This document shows positions 25,388-34,529 of a stretch of 64,000 nucleotides of DNA, piece after piece. Every line of letters begins with the position of its first letter. Within the stretch, counting starts at the first letter, position 1. Location of the stretch: the NCBI GenBank assembly GCA_023410595.1, contig JAEYPO010000001.1:186001-250000 (forward strand). The letters are read 5' to 3'. The notes under the pieces are model-generated. The model was not told the DNA's origin, did no database searches, and was given only the letters and a program-made list of their open reading frames with translations. Source of the DNA: Bacillota bacterium (lineage in GTDB: Bacteria; Bacillota; Clostridia; Christensenellales; SZUA-584). The position numbers were made by a program, and so were the translations under genes.

Positions 25388-26509
25388 ATGGCAAGAGTTG
25401 AACTGAAAAACTTAAAGAAAGTGTTTGACAAGAATGTTGTTGCAGTGGACGACTTTAACCTTGTCGTCGAGGACAAGGAATTCGTCGTACTGGTCGGCCC
25501 GTCGGGTTGCGGCAAATCGACTACGCTGCGGATGGTCGCAGGGCTCGAGGAGATCACGGAAGGGGAACTGTATATCGACGACAAGATAGTAAACGACGTT
25601 CCTCCAAAAGACAGGGACATCGCTATGGTGTTCCAGAACTACGCCCTGTATCCGCATATGACGGCATACGAGAACATGGCGTTCGCGCTTAAGCTCAGAA
25701 AGGAAAAAAAGCAGGTTATCGACAAAAAGGTCAAGCAGACCGCGGAGATACTCGGCATTACCGATCTGCTTAAACGCAGGCCGAAAGCGCTCTCCGGAGG
25801 ACAGCGGCAGCGCGTTGCCATAGGCCGCGCGATAGTTCGCGAGCCCAAAGTGTTCTTAATGGACGAGCCGTTATCCAACCTGGATGCAAAGCTCAGGAAC
25901 CAGATGCGCGCAGAGATCATAAAGCTGCATGACAGTGTAAACACTACGTTTATATATGTTACGCACGACCAAACGGAAGCCATGACGCTGGGGGACAGGA
26001 TCGTTGTAATGAAAGACGGCTATATCCAACAGATCGGCACGCCGCAGGAAGTGTTCAACAATCCCATTAACGAGTTCGTCGCCGGGTTTATCGGCACGCC
26101 GCAGATGAATTTCTTTGACGGCGAACTTGCCGTTTCAAACGGCGAATATATTGTTAACGTCGCGGGTGTGAGCATTAAGTTGCCCGAAGACAAGCAGAGC
26201 GTTTTAAAGAAAAAGGCCCAAGGCGGATGCAAGGTGTCCGTAGGTGTGCGGCCGGAACACATACTCGTATCCGATACAGACAGCAAAGGCACAATAAAGG
26301 CAAAGATAGACGTATGTGAGATGATGGGAAGCGAGACCCACCTGCATGTCGTCGTGGATGAAAAGGATATTATCGTACGCGTTCAGAATATTGATATGAA
26401 CAAAAATATTTTGCACGGCCAGGGCAAACGCGGCGATATATGGCTTACTATACCGAACACGCTAATGTACATATTCGATAACGAGACAAAGCAGAACCTG
26501 TTTGCTTAA
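25388..26509 (+). CDS. Sugar ABC transporter ATP-binding protein (MsmX/UgpC type)
   Basis: 373 residues from the ATG at 25388; a GTG at 25364 would extend it by eight, and neither has a strong ribosome site. Walker A is GPSGCGKST (about 37-45), Q-loop QNYALYPHM, signature LSGGQRQRVAIGRA, Walker B VFLMDEPLSNLDAK, and switch VTHDQTEAM. The C-terminal OB/TOBE region (about 235-373) is typical of MalK/UgpC/MsmX proteins, which often serve several importers. It is the likely motor for the permeases at 20649-22433 and possibly others elsewhere. Confidence 0.93.
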   Translation: MARVELKNLKKVFDKNVVAVDDFNLVVEDKEFVVLVGPSGCGKSTTLRMVAGLEEITEGELYIDDKIVNDVPPKDRDIAMVFQNYALYPHMTAYENMAFALKLRKEKKQVIDKKVKQTAEILGITDLLKRRPKALSGGQRQRVAIGRAIVREPKVFLMDEPLSNLDAKLRNQMRAEIIKLHDSVNTTFIYVTHDQTEAMTLGDRIVVMKDGYIQQIGTPQEVFNNPINEFVAGFIGTPQMNFFDGELAVSNGEYIVNVAGVSIKLPEDKQSVLKKKAQGGCKVSVGVRPEHILVSDTDSKGTIKAKIDVCEMMGSETHLHVVVDEKDIIVRVQNIDMNKNILHGQGKRGDIWLTIPNTLMYIFDNETKQNLFA

Positions 26510-26573
26510 GCTCATGATATCATTAGCTTTGATCCCAATATCGCTTTAAACGCGATGCGTTTGGGAAACGGTG

Positions 26574-26637
26574 AAGCCCCGTATGACCGCCCGGAAACCT
26601 GAGGGTTAAGGGATGTACTGCGGGGCTTTTTGGTTTT
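26574..26637 (+). terminator. Terminator of the ATPase gene
   Basis: AAGCCCCG pairs with CGGGGCTT across a 39-base loop and is followed by a T-rich run. An inner CCCAA..TTTGGG inverted repeat lies just upstream. Confidence 0.6.
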
Positions 26638-26940
26638 TCGTTGTTTCCGAAAAGCATCAAACAGAAAACGTTTTTGCAGTATTAAGTGTAGAAACGAGCG
26701 CAACGAAAAAGCAACTAATTTTGCTTATATAAACAGGGATATTATACATGCCTCATAGGTTAAATAATTGGTATTAGAAAAGGGGCAGAATATATACGCC
26801 CGGCGGGCATATACTTTAATTGGCCAGCAAGCAATACCGATACTACAGCAATAAAACACATCGCAATATTAACCGTAAATTTTTTTGGCGGGTGTGTTCA
26901 GCGCACCCGCGCACTACCAATATTAAAGGAGGTAAAGGGT
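26638..26940 (+). other. AT-rich leader upstream of the aldehyde dehydrogenase gene
   Basis: No gene is seen in these 300 bases. The stretch is AT-rich and contains a GCGGGTG/CACCCGC hairpin at 26888-26910 just before the ribosome site AAAGGAGGTAAAGG. It probably holds the promoter, but I cannot pick unambiguous -35/-10 boxes. Confidence 0.4.
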
Positions 26941-28416
26941 ATGAACAAAGTAATCGACGACAGGTACGGACTTTTCATCAATAACGAATGGGTTGAAGGC
27001 CAAAAGGGCAAGACGTTTGAATGCTTCAATCCGGCCAGCGGCGAGCGCCTTGCCACATGCGTGGACGCAACAAAGCAGGACGTGGACATTGCGGTGGACG
27101 CAGCGTGGAAGGCTTTTGAAAGCTGGAAGAAGGTGAGCCCGCAGGAACGCATGACAATACTGCTGAAGATTGCGGATTTGATCGACGCAAATGCCGAGAA
27201 GTTAGCCATGGCGGAGACGCTCGACAACGGCAAGCCTATACGCGAGACAACGGCTATAGACGTGCCGCTCGCTTCAGATCACTTCCGCTATTTCGCAGGC
27301 GCGGTGCGCACCGAGGAAGGGCAGGCGGTGATGATAGACGACAATACTCTGAGCATCATATTGAGGGAACCTATAGGCGTGGTGGGACAGATCGTCCCGT
27401 GGAACTTCCCGTTCCTGATGGCGGCGTGGAAGATAGCGCCCGCGCTTGCCGCCGGCGACTGCGTCGTCATAAAGCCGTCTTCCGTAACGTCGCTCAGTAC
27501 GCTTGAGTTCGCAAAGCTGCTTAAGCAGGTATTGCCGCCGGGCGTCGTCAACGTGATAACGGGCCGCGGCTCGGTAAGCGGCAACGCGATGCTGGAACAC
27601 GAGGGCTTTCGCAAGCTCGCGTTTACGGGCTCGACTGAGATAGGCTATACTGTGGCCGAAGCCGCCGCGAAGAAGATAATTCCCGCGACGCTGGAGCTGG
27701 GCGGCAAGTCCGCAAACATCTACTTCCCCGACGCGCCTTGGGAGAAGGCCATAGAGGGGCTGCAGATCGGTATACTGTTCAATCAGGGCCAGGTATGCTG
27801 CGCGGGCTCGCGTGCGTTCGTGCATGAGGACATTTACGATAAGTTCCTGGAAGCGGCCGTGGCGGCATTTGAAAATGTGAAGGTCGGCCTGCCGTGGGAG
27901 AATGATACCATGATGGGCTCGCAGATCAACGAGGCGCAGGTCAAGAAGATACTCGGGTATGTCGACATAGGCAAAAAGGAAGGCGCGCGCGTGGCAACGG
28001 GTGGAAGCCGCGCAACGGAGGGCGAGCTTGGCAAGGGCTGCTTTGTAAAGCCGACGATACTTGCCGACGTTACAAACGACATGACGGTAGCGCGCGAGGA
28101 GATATTCGGACCGGTGGTCTGCGTCATACCGTTCAGGAGCGAGGAAGAGGTAATACGCATGGCCAACGACAACGAGTACGGCCTGGGCGGTGCGGTCTGG
28201 ACCAAGGACATCAACCGCGCGTTTCGTGTGGCGCGCGGCGTTGAAACGGGCCGCGTGTGGGTCAACAACTACAACAACCTGCCTGCGCATTCGCCTTTCG
28301 GCGGCTACAAGAAATCAGGCATAGGGCGTGAAACGCACAAGATGATACTCGAGCACTACACGCAGAAAAAGAACATTTTCATAAGCCTCACGGAGGGCAA
28401 AGTAGGATTGTACTGA
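26941..28416 (+). CDS. NAD(P)-dependent aldehyde dehydrogenase
   Basis: 491 residues, standard for the ALDH superfamily. It has the N-terminal FINNEWVEG block, PWNFPFLMAAWKIAPALAAG, the catalytic Glu in TLELGGKSA, the catalytic Cys286 in NQGQVCCAGSR, and EEIFGPVVCVIPF and PFGGYKKSGIGRE near the end. It oxidises an aldehyde to the acid with NAD(P)+. Similarity in layout to ALDH1/2, betaine and indole-acetaldehyde type enzymes does not fix the substrate. The ribosome site is very strong. It is monocistronic with a terminator at 28523. Confidence 0.93.
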   Translation: MNKVIDDRYGLFINNEWVEGQKGKTFECFNPASGERLATCVDATKQDVDIAVDAAWKAFESWKKVSPQERMTILLKIADLIDANAEKLAMAETLDNGKPIRETTAIDVPLASDHFRYFAGAVRTEEGQAVMIDDNTLSIILREPIGVVGQIVPWNFPFLMAAWKIAPALAAGDCVVIKPSSVTSLSTLEFAKLLKQVLPPGVVNVITGRGSVSGNAMLEHEGFRKLAFTGSTEIGYTVAEAAAKKIIPATLELGGKSANIYFPDAPWEKAIEGLQIGILFNQGQVCCAGSRAFVHEDIYDKFLEAAVAAFENVKVGLPWENDTMMGSQINEAQVKKILGYVDIGKKEGARVATGGSRATEGELGKGCFVKPTILADVTNDMTVAREEIFGPVVCVIPFRSEEEVIRMANDNEYGLGGAVWTKDINRAFRVARGVETGRVWVNNYNNLPAHSPFGGYKKSGIGRETHKMILEHYTQKKNIFISLTEGKVGLY

Positions 28417-28467
28417 TAAGAACGCAGCAGGGGAGGACATCACCTCAACTAATATAACCAGTGAATC

Positions 28468-28522
28468 TACACCGGCAAACCTCACGACTTGTCGTCCGCC
28501 GCTAAGCGACGAGGGGACCCAC
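28468..28522 (-). repeat. Palindromic repeat, copy J (diverged, expanded loop)
   Basis: Read on the minus strand: GGGTCCCCTCGTCG, an extra GC-rich inner hairpin, then ACAAGTCGTGAGGTTTGCCG. The family marks GGGTCCCC and AAGTCGTGAGG are present but the outer stem has decayed. Confidence 0.5.
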
Positions 28523-28560
28523 AAGCGGGGCATCGCAAAATGATACCCCGCTTATTTTTC
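28523..28560 (+). terminator. Terminator of the aldehyde dehydrogenase gene
   Basis: AAGCGGGGCATC / GATACCCCGCTT, nearly perfect, with a CGCAAAAT loop, followed by ATTTTTCTC. Confidence 0.8.
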
Positions 28561-28728
28561 TCCCATGCTGTATATGAATACTGTTTACAGCGGGTGGGCG
28601 CCCACAAATTAAAGTAATAGTTGCAATAATTTATGTAATATTATATTATACATCTACCTTAAGCAGCATTGTTGTGCAGGGAAAATATGCCATCACTTAG
28701 AAAAACAGGAAAAGAGAGGAAGAGCAAA

Positions 28729-29037
28729 GTGTCACAATTCAGGATAACCGTACTGAAAGTTAACGGCGACAGCGAACTGGCCGAAGAATATTGCCTGCAC
28801 GGCGCTAAAGCCGCCCCATGCACGGCATTTAAACAAGGTCAGGTATTTATCACCGAAAATCTCGACCAGCCAAAGGATTTCTGTACTTGGGCATGGGATG
28901 ACATATTCAAATATATTACTTTACTCCACTGTGGAGGCAGCATGAGCGACCATATGAAATACAAAGATATTGTCATTGCTTGCTGCACCGACGGTATCCG
29001 GCCTGTCGTATTTAAAATAGAAAAAATAAAAAGCTAG
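28729..29037 (+). CDS. TIGR04076 family protein
   Basis: 102 residues from a GTG at 28729 with GAGAGGAAG upstream; an ATG at 28687 would add 14 residues that mostly translate the purine-rich ribosome site. The start fits the family pattern (SQFRITVLKVNGD). The conserved marks FCTWAWDDI, HCGGSM and ACCTDGIRPVVFKIEKI are those I know from TIGR04076, a small cysteine-containing family of unknown function in anaerobes. No membrane segment. It is convergent with the EFR1 gene, about 107 bases apart. Confidence 0.75.
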   Translation: MSQFRITVLKVNGDSELAEEYCLHGAKAAPCTAFKQGQVFITENLDQPKDFCTWAWDDIFKYITLLHCGGSMSDHMKYKDIVIACCTDGIRPVVFKIEKIKS

Positions 29038-29143
29038 CGTTTCATATCCCTGATGGGAATAAGGGTTTGGGTCTGCTTATCGTTGCATATCGTTTATATT
29101 GTGGTATGACGCCGCGGATAACAAAAAGATAACATATCTGATA

Positions 29144-29944
29144 TTAGTACTTCTTCATATCAATCAGATTGACATTTGGGTTCGAATACCTTTTCTTCCC
29201 CAAAGTCCGCTCGGCCTGTATCGCCTGTATGGGGCAGGAGTGTATACAGGCAAGGCAGCACTCACAACGATTATCAAACGTAGGCTTGCCGCCGGACAAT
29301 GTAATGTTATTAACAGGGCAGAGCTCGGCACATTTGCTACAGCCCGTACAGGAACTGCTCACAGTGAATTTTTTTGCTGTTTTGTACCATTGCTGCGATT
29401 CCTTCCGGCTGATGTTCTTTATTATATTCCCGAACATTATATCGGTCACTGTTAACCTGGCCCGTTTCACCTTGTCACACAGCACGTCCTGAGCGATGTC
29501 TGCGACGCGCTGCTTAGAGTTTTCCAGATGGGTTTTAATGATTTTCTCAGATGGTACTTTGGAAAATAATATATAGTTTTCAGGCATATACACATACGCA
29601 ATGTAGTTTAGTTTCACCCCGGCTTTCTTGAAAAGTTGCTGCACTCGACGATCTGCACCCAACGCGAACGCTCCTTTTGTCAATACGGCAAAATAAAATG
29701 TGTTTTCATTGAATGGCATGGATTGAAGAAATCTATTTACGATGTTAGGCATCGTGAAACCGTATACGGGAAACACAAACCCGACGCGCTTGTACTGGGT
29801 TAATACCGTGGGATCTCGCATGGTGGCGATGTTGTACAAGCTTGCGCCACCCAGCGCTTGCGATAGTCTTTGGGCAATATCAAAGGAGTTGCCTGTACCG
29901 GAAAAAAAGCAAATTGCAATCTTGTTGTTTTCGCTCATTTTCAT
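29144..29944 (-). CDS. EFR1 family flavodoxin-ferredoxin protein
   Basis: 266 residues from ATG 29944 (AAGGATAAGAG upstream); the frame extends to 30016 without a ribosome site. The N-terminal flavodoxin-like domain has FFSGTGNSFDIAQRL (FMN phosphate loop, about residues 10-24) and VGFVFPVYGFTMPNIV. The C-terminal part carries two 4Fe-4S motifs: CTGCSKCAELCP and CECCLACIHSCP. Such proteins pass electrons in anaerobes; partners are unknown. It is preceded on the same strand by the TipAS-like gene, only 25 bases away, so both are probably one transcript. Confidence 0.88.
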   Translation of the reverse strand: MKMSENNKIAICFFSGTGNSFDIAQRLSQALGGASLYNIATMRDPTVLTQYKRVGFVFPVYGFTMPNIVNRFLQSMPFNENTFYFAVLTKGAFALGADRRVQQLFKKAGVKLNYIAYVYMPENYILFSKVPSEKIIKTHLENSKQRVADIAQDVLCDKVKRARLTVTDIMFGNIIKNISRKESQQWYKTAKKFTVSSSCTGCSKCAELCPVNNITLSGGKPTFDNRCECCLACIHSCPIQAIQAERTLGKKRYSNPNVNLIDMKKY

Positions 29945-29969
29945 ATCTCTTATCCTTTTTTTATTTGTT

Positions 29970-30407
29970 TTATTTCTCATGAATTGCGACAGCCTCTTCG
30001 AGATAACGTATGGCACGCTCTATTTCCTCCGCGTTCACCGCGAAGCCGCCATCAGTTCCTTTATTCTGTAGCGCAATAAAACTATCGGGGTCTATACCAG
30101 AGACGCTTTGTGTCAGGGCGATCCATTCTCCAGCGAGCTCTTGCGCGGTAGGTTCTTCCGTACCAACGCCCGCATGGTACAAAGCGAGCGTTGCAAGCGT
30201 GATTTCTTTCCATCGCCGATAAAACCTTTGCGCCGCATCCAAATCTGGGAAGTACCGTGAAAACACATCGATTTCCTCATCAGAAAGCGCCTCGGGTGCT
30301 TTTTCCCAAATGTCATCGCTGGGCAACACTCGAAGTGCTTGCAGTAAAAGATGTGGGGACGGTTCTCTTCCGGCATCTATAACGCAAGCCCGCCTTTCCG
30401 AATTCAA
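29970..30407 (-). pseudogene. TipAS-like ligand-binding domain, MerR HTH missing
   Basis: 145 residues from a TTG start. The sequence (EALSDEEIDVFSRYFPD, QELAGEWIALTQ, GIDPDSFIALQNKGTDGG) looks like the helical TipAS drug-recognition domain usually attached to a MerR-type DNA-binding domain. No such domain precedes it; the frame continues upstream only into an AT-rich stretch without a start or ribosome site. It is either a decayed regulator or a stand-alone ligand-binding protein. It sits 25 bases upstream of the EFR1 gene, which it may once have regulated. The family call is moderate. Confidence 0.45.
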
Positions 30408-30655
30408 GTTGGGCGATATAATATTGATGAAGGTCGCTATTGTATAAAAAAAAACAGAATACTGAAAAGACTTTCACAGTCCGTAACCATATAATAAGAA
30501 CAACCCATAATTGGACAAACGTGTTCTGTTGGAGCCTGCCGTCGGCAACGGGCTATGTTATCGTCGCTTTTTAGAGCTTGTACGTGAATGTTTTGTTTGT
30601 CTGAATAAAGAAGGGCGAACATGAAAACAGGTTATATAAGGAGAAGCAAAAGAAG

Positions 30656-31123
30656 ATGAAGAAGGGAAAGATACTCAATAGCGGGCTGAGCAGCCTGATA
30701 GGGAATGTGGCGCACGGAGACCTGGTCATAATCAGCGACGCGGGGCTGGCGGTGCCAAAGGGGACGGAGCGGATAGATCTGGCGATCGAGAGGAATATGC
30801 CGAACATATGCCATATTCTGAAGCTGCTCCAAGAGGAGCTAATAGTTGAGAAGGTGCAGATCACAAACGAATGCAAGGTCAATAACCGCCCGCATTACGA
30901 CGATGTCCGAGCGATATATGAAAACGAAGACGTTATTTTCGAGGATATAGACCACTCACTGCTGATCTCCAAGCTGGTGTATAAAGCGAAAGCGGTTGTG
31001 CGGACAGGATCGTTCTGTCCCTACGGCAACGTCGTCATATACCCGGGGATCGACGCGCCAAAATGGTTTGAGCGCGAAGGTCTGACGGTTCCGCCCTGTT
31101 ATCAGAGCAGGGTCAAGAAATAG
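30656..31123 (+). CDS. RbsD/FucU family sugar mutarotase (D-ribose pyranase-like)
   Basis: 155 residues with the RbsD signature MKKGKILNSGLSSLIGNVAHGD, shown in part, and VIISDAGLAVPKGTERIDLAI. H20 in AHGD and D28 in SDAG match the family active-site positions. The C-terminal YGNVVIYPG block is also typical. The family interconverts pyranose and furanose or anomeric forms of imported sugars such as ribose and fucose. It opens the catabolic region and is followed after 34 bases by the iron alcohol dehydrogenase. With the ribose-type importer downstream it suggests a sugar or aldose intermediate in the pathway. Confidence 0.9.
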   Translation: MKKGKILNSGLSSLIGNVAHGDLVIISDAGLAVPKGTERIDLAIERNMPNICHILKLLQEELIVEKVQITNECKVNNRPHYDDVRAIYENEDVIFEDIDHSLLISKLVYKAKAVVRTGSFCPYGNVVIYPGIDAPKWFEREGLTVPPCYQSRVKK

Positions 31124-31157
31124 CGGTTTTACAGGGATAAAAAGGAGGGGGAAACCT

Positions 31158-32360
31158 ATGAGGAATTTCACATTTTTGAGCCCGACGCGCCTGGTAGTTG
31201 GAAAAGGGAGGGCGCTGGAGGCCGGCCGGTGGATAAAGGAATACGGCGGAACGAAGGTGCTCGTTCATCACGATAGCCAATATGTCAAGCAAAGCGGCCT
31301 AATAGACAAGATCAAGAAATCCATAACAGACGCGGGGCTGGAGGTCGTCGAACTGGGAGGCGTCGTTCCGAACCCGCGGCTCTCCAAGATATATGAGGGT
31401 ATAGAGCTGTGCCGTAGGGAGGGCGTCGATTTTCTGTTGGCGGTCGGTGGCGGCAGTGTCATAGACTCGACAAAGGGGATAGCGATGGGCATTCCCTATG
31501 AGGGAGACGTTTGGGATTTTTATCTAGAGGAGAATGGGCAGTGGAAGAAGGTCCCTGAGAAAAGCACGCCGCTCGGGGTTGTGCTGACGCTGCCGGCTTC
31601 GGGGAGCGAAACGTCGAACAGCTCCGTCGTCACGAAGGAAGACGAGAATCTGAAACGGTTCTGCGACAACGATTTGAACCGCGCGAGATTTGCCATCGAA
31701 GACCCGATGATAACCATGTCCCTGCCTAAATTCCAAACAGCCTGCGGGATATTGGACATCATGAGCCATTCATTTGAGCGGTATTTTACGCTTGACGAGG
31801 GAAACGAGCTGACCGATCGGCTTTGTGAGGCGATATTCCATACCTGTATGAACTGCGCGAGAGTCCTGATGGACGATCCGAACGATTACGATGCTCGGGC
31901 GAACGTGATGGTCGCTGGGACGCTATCGCACAACGGCTTGACCGGCATGGGCCGGCAGGACGATTGGGCGGCGCATTTCATAGAGCACGAGCTTTCCGGC
32001 GAATACGACGTGACCCATGGCGCGGGGCTGGCTGTGATCATTCCGGCATGGATGAAATACGTCTATCCGGAGAAGCCGGAGATATTCATAAAATGGGCGA
32101 CGAGAGTGATGGGCTGCGAATATGATTACGACAAGCCGGGGCGCACCATTCTGGAGGCGATCCGCAAGCTCGAAGATTTCCTGCATCATCTAGGGCTCGG
32201 CACGAGGCTTTCGGAGCTGCCGGGGCTGCCGGAGGTGACGGAGGAAGCGATGTATAAGATGGCGCGGCGCGTCCGCAAAAACAACGACGCGGGCGGAATC
32301 GGCTGGTTCAAGAAGCTGACGGTCGAGGATCATGTCAATATCCTCAAGCTGGCGAAATAA
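31158..32360 (+). CDS. Iron-containing alcohol dehydrogenase (BDH/YqhD-like)
   Basis: 400 residues; GGAGGGGG ribosome site. The nucleotide-binding AVGGGSVIDSTKGIA is near residue 96, LTLPASGSETSNSSVV near 140. The metal ligands lie in GILDIMSHSFERYF (Asp, His) and HFIEHELSGEYDVTHGAGLA (two His). The layout resembles butanol dehydrogenase/YqhD enzymes, which reduce aldehydes with NAD(P)H. In this operon it could oxidise or reduce a polyol or short aldehyde intermediate. The zinc dehydrogenase starts 11 bases downstream. Confidence 0.92.
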   Translation: MRNFTFLSPTRLVVGKGRALEAGRWIKEYGGTKVLVHHDSQYVKQSGLIDKIKKSITDAGLEVVELGGVVPNPRLSKIYEGIELCRREGVDFLLAVGGGSVIDSTKGIAMGIPYEGDVWDFYLEENGQWKKVPEKSTPLGVVLTLPASGSETSNSSVVTKEDENLKRFCDNDLNRARFAIEDPMITMSLPKFQTACGILDIMSHSFERYFTLDEGNELTDRLCEAIFHTCMNCARVLMDDPNDYDARANVMVAGTLSHNGLTGMGRQDDWAAHFIEHELSGEYDVTHGAGLAVIIPAWMKYVYPEKPEIFIKWATRVMGCEYDYDKPGRTILEAIRKLEDFLHHLGLGTRLSELPGLPEVTEEAMYKMARRVRKNNDAGGIGWFKKLTVEDHVNILKLAK

Positions 32361-32371
32361 GGGGGAGCATC

Positions 32372-33451
32372 ATGGCAAAAACAGTACAAAAGATGAGGGC
32401 GCTGGTGGCTTTTGCGAAAGGGGACTACCGGCTGGAGGAAGCCTATCCCGTGCCGAAGCTGAAGGAAGGCGAGGTGCTGATAAAGGTCGAGGCGTGTGGC
32501 GTTTGCGCGAGCGACGTCAAAAATCTGCATGGAGCGGAAGGCTACTGGGGGGACGGCGCGAGCGAGCCGTGGGTCAAAACGCCGTTCATTCCGGGGCATG
32601 AGTTCATCGGGCAGGTGGTGGAGCTGGCGGACGGCTACGATGGCGACGTCAAGCTGGGAGACCGTGTGACGGGCGAGCAGATCGTCCCATGCGGGGAGTG
32701 TATGTTCTGCAAGACGGGCAAATACTGGATGTGCGACAAGGCGGATATATTCGGCTTCCGCGAGAATGTGAACGGAGCGATGGCGGAATACATGGTACTA
32801 CCGAAGAATACGCACATATATCAGATCCCCAAGGATTTGGCGCTGGACAAGGCCGTTCTGGTGGAACCGTATTCCTGCGCGAAGCACGCTGTAGACCGTG
32901 CGAACATCTCGAACACCGACGTGGTGGTGCTGTCTGGAGTGGGCACGCTGGGGCTGGCGATGGTGAATTACGCCCGAATGAGGAGTCCGAAGCTGCTGAT
33001 CGCGGTGGATATGAAGGAAGATCGGTTGAAGCTGGCGCGGAAGTTCGGAGCGGATATGGTGATGAACCCGGCGAAATGCAACGTCGCCGAGGAGGTCAAG
33101 AAGTTGACAAACGGGTATGGTTGCGATATATATATCGAAGCGACGGGGCATCCCTCGAGCGTGCAGCAGGGGCTGGACGCTATTCGCAAGCTGGGCAGGT
33201 TCATCGAGTTCAGCGTTTTCGGGCAGAAAGTCAGCGTAGACTGGTCTGTGATAGGCGACGGTAAGGAGCTTGACATACTGGGCTCGCATCTGGGGCCGTA
33301 TTGCTTCGACGTGGTGACCGGCTGGATCGCGGACGGGACCATCCACACCGAGGGCGTGGTCACGCACCATTACGCATTGGATCAATGGCAGCATGCCTTT
33401 GAGCAAAACGCCAAGGGAGACGGTTCCCTCAAGGTGGTCATTCAGCCGTGA
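32372..33451 (+). CDS. Zinc-dependent dehydrogenase, erythritol/L-threitol dehydrogenase-like
   Basis: 359 residues, medium-chain dehydrogenase family. Catalytic zinc ligands are in CGVCASDVKNLHG and PGHEFIG; the structural zinc site is CGECMFCKTGKYWMC. The cofactor loop is SGVGTLGLA. From memory of the family, the blocks EQIVPCGECMFC, FRENVNGAMAEYM, IEATGHPSSVQQGLD and GSHLGPYCFDV are close to EltD-type erythritol/L-threitol dehydrogenases, which oxidise C4 polyols to erythrulose with NAD+. Other polyols remain possible. It ends the first three-gene set, with a hairpin terminator at 33511. Confidence 0.88.
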   Translation: MAKTVQKMRALVAFAKGDYRLEEAYPVPKLKEGEVLIKVEACGVCASDVKNLHGAEGYWGDGASEPWVKTPFIPGHEFIGQVVELADGYDGDVKLGDRVTGEQIVPCGECMFCKTGKYWMCDKADIFGFRENVNGAMAEYMVLPKNTHIYQIPKDLALDKAVLVEPYSCAKHAVDRANISNTDVVVLSGVGTLGLAMVNYARMRSPKLLIAVDMKEDRLKLARKFGADMVMNPAKCNVAEEVKKLTNGYGCDIYIEATGHPSSVQQGLDAIRKLGRFIEFSVFGQKVSVDWSVIGDGKELDILGSHLGPYCFDVVTGWIADGTIHTEGVVTHHYALDQWQHAFEQNAKGDGSLKVVIQP

Positions 33452-33510
33452 ACGACGGGAAAGTGTTGTGACGGTGAACTCAAAAAAGTGATCTTAACAT
33501 TCAGAAGTGT

Positions 33511-33537
33511 GGCGTGCGGAAGCACGCCTTGCTTTTT
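33511..33537 (+). terminator. Terminator after the zinc dehydrogenase
   Basis: GGCGTG CGGAAG CACGCC followed by TTGCTTTTT. Confidence 0.75.
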
Positions 33538-34049
33538 GCTGCTTTCTGATAAGCAATAAGCCAAGCCGGACAAATAACATTAAAAAATAACAAATATGTG
33601 AAAAGACATTCGGGGGATTAATTTATATAATATGCCACACGGATTAAATAATGCTTTGTTCCTTTGATAGGGCAATGGTTCTCGCATTGTGCAAGCAGAC
33701 AATGCGACATATCCAATATATTAAGTCTCAGAGCGGGCGCAATGGTACCAGCGAAAAAGTATTTTATCGGTGACACAGGTCGAAAGCGTCAAGAGATTTG
33801 AGAGAGGGTGATATAGACAGCGAGAGCTGAACGGCAAAGCATATCAGAAAAACGTTTTACCAAAAATGGGGTCATGCTGAAAGAAAACAACTAGGTTATT
33901 GGGCGAATCAGCGGTAAGGTTGAGAGAGCGGGCGAAGAGCGCCCAGAGGCTGCGAAATTAGCGCCGTCTTCGTCGCGCGAGGGCCTTTATGGACAATATC
34001 GTCATTCCAACAAAAAACATAGAACCATAACAAAAGGAGGAAGAAGCTA
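33538..34049 (+). other. Long non-coding leader upstream of the VOC gene
   Basis: 512 bases without a supported gene. It contains a GGGCG-AAGAG-CGCCC hairpin at 33930-33944, a GGTACC palindrome near 33745, and purine-rich segments. The last part carries AAAAGGAGGAAGAAG, the ribosome site of the VOC gene. It could be promoter plus 5' leader, or hold a small RNA. I see no match to a riboswitch class I know. Confidence 0.35.
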
Positions 34050-34451
34050 ATGGCGGAAGTATTGGGGCTGGCGCACATCGGCATATATGTGGCCGACGTG
34101 GAGCGTTCGAAGAAGTTTTACAAGGATATTCTGGGGCTCGAATGCATAGAACAATGCACGTTCGACGCGGACGGCAACACGTTCACCTGCGCGTTTGTGA
34201 AGAAGGGGAGCGTGTGCCTGGAGCTGGTGCAGCGCAGAATCGGCGAAATTCTTGGAGACGGCATGACGGACCATGTCTCATACGCGGTGGACGATATAGA
34301 TGCGATCCGCAAAGAGCTGGAGGCCAAGGGCGTCGAGTTCGAGACGGAGGAACAGGTGTATTGCAAGGAAATGTTCGCGCCCAGGGGAACGAAATGGGTG
34401 TTTTTCCGCGGGCCGGACAACGAGCACATCGAGTTGGCGCAGGTACTGTAG
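34050..34451 (+). CDS. VOC (glyoxalase/bleomycin-resistance fold) family protein
   Basis: 133 residues. The vicinal-oxygen-chelate fold is shown by LAHIGIYVADVERSKKFYKDILGL at the start (quoted in part: LAHIGIYVADVERSKKFY), DHVSYAVDDIDAI in the middle, and FFRGPDNEHIELAQVL at the end. Metal ligands are probably His9, Glu near 60, His near 77 and Glu near 129, as in glyoxalase I and lactoylglutathione-lyase-like enzymes. In a sugar cluster it may act as an epimerase/isomerase or detoxify a dicarbonyl. The kinase gene follows after 78 bases. Confidence 0.85.
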   Translation: MAEVLGLAHIGIYVADVERSKKFYKDILGLECIEQCTFDADGNTFTCAFVKKGSVCLELVQRRIGEILGDGMTDHVSYAVDDIDAIRKELEAKGVEFETEEQVYCKEMFAPRGTKWVFFRGPDNEHIELAQVL

Positions 34452-34529
34452 CGGCGCGCGGGCGCTGGAAAACAGGCGGAACCGCTCGAGCTTGAACGGC
34501 TCCGCATTATGATATTATCGGAGGTAAGT

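Noticed and set aside
27274..28290. Long minus-strand open frames opposite the aldehyde dehydrogenase and other GC-rich genes (also 34680-35825 and 10758-11810)
   Set aside because: They are antisense shadows of genes with clear family matches on the plus strand; their translations lack family features.
33740..33770. T-box-like sequence near ATGGTACCAGCG
   Set aside because: It only partly resembles the T-box antiterminator core, no specifier stem or terminator follows, and the downstream gene is not an amino-acid gene.
33795..33815. Short match GAGAGAGGG to the tRNA-Ser 3' end as a possible attachment duplicate
   Set aside because: Only nine bases match, which is expected by chance in purine-rich DNA.
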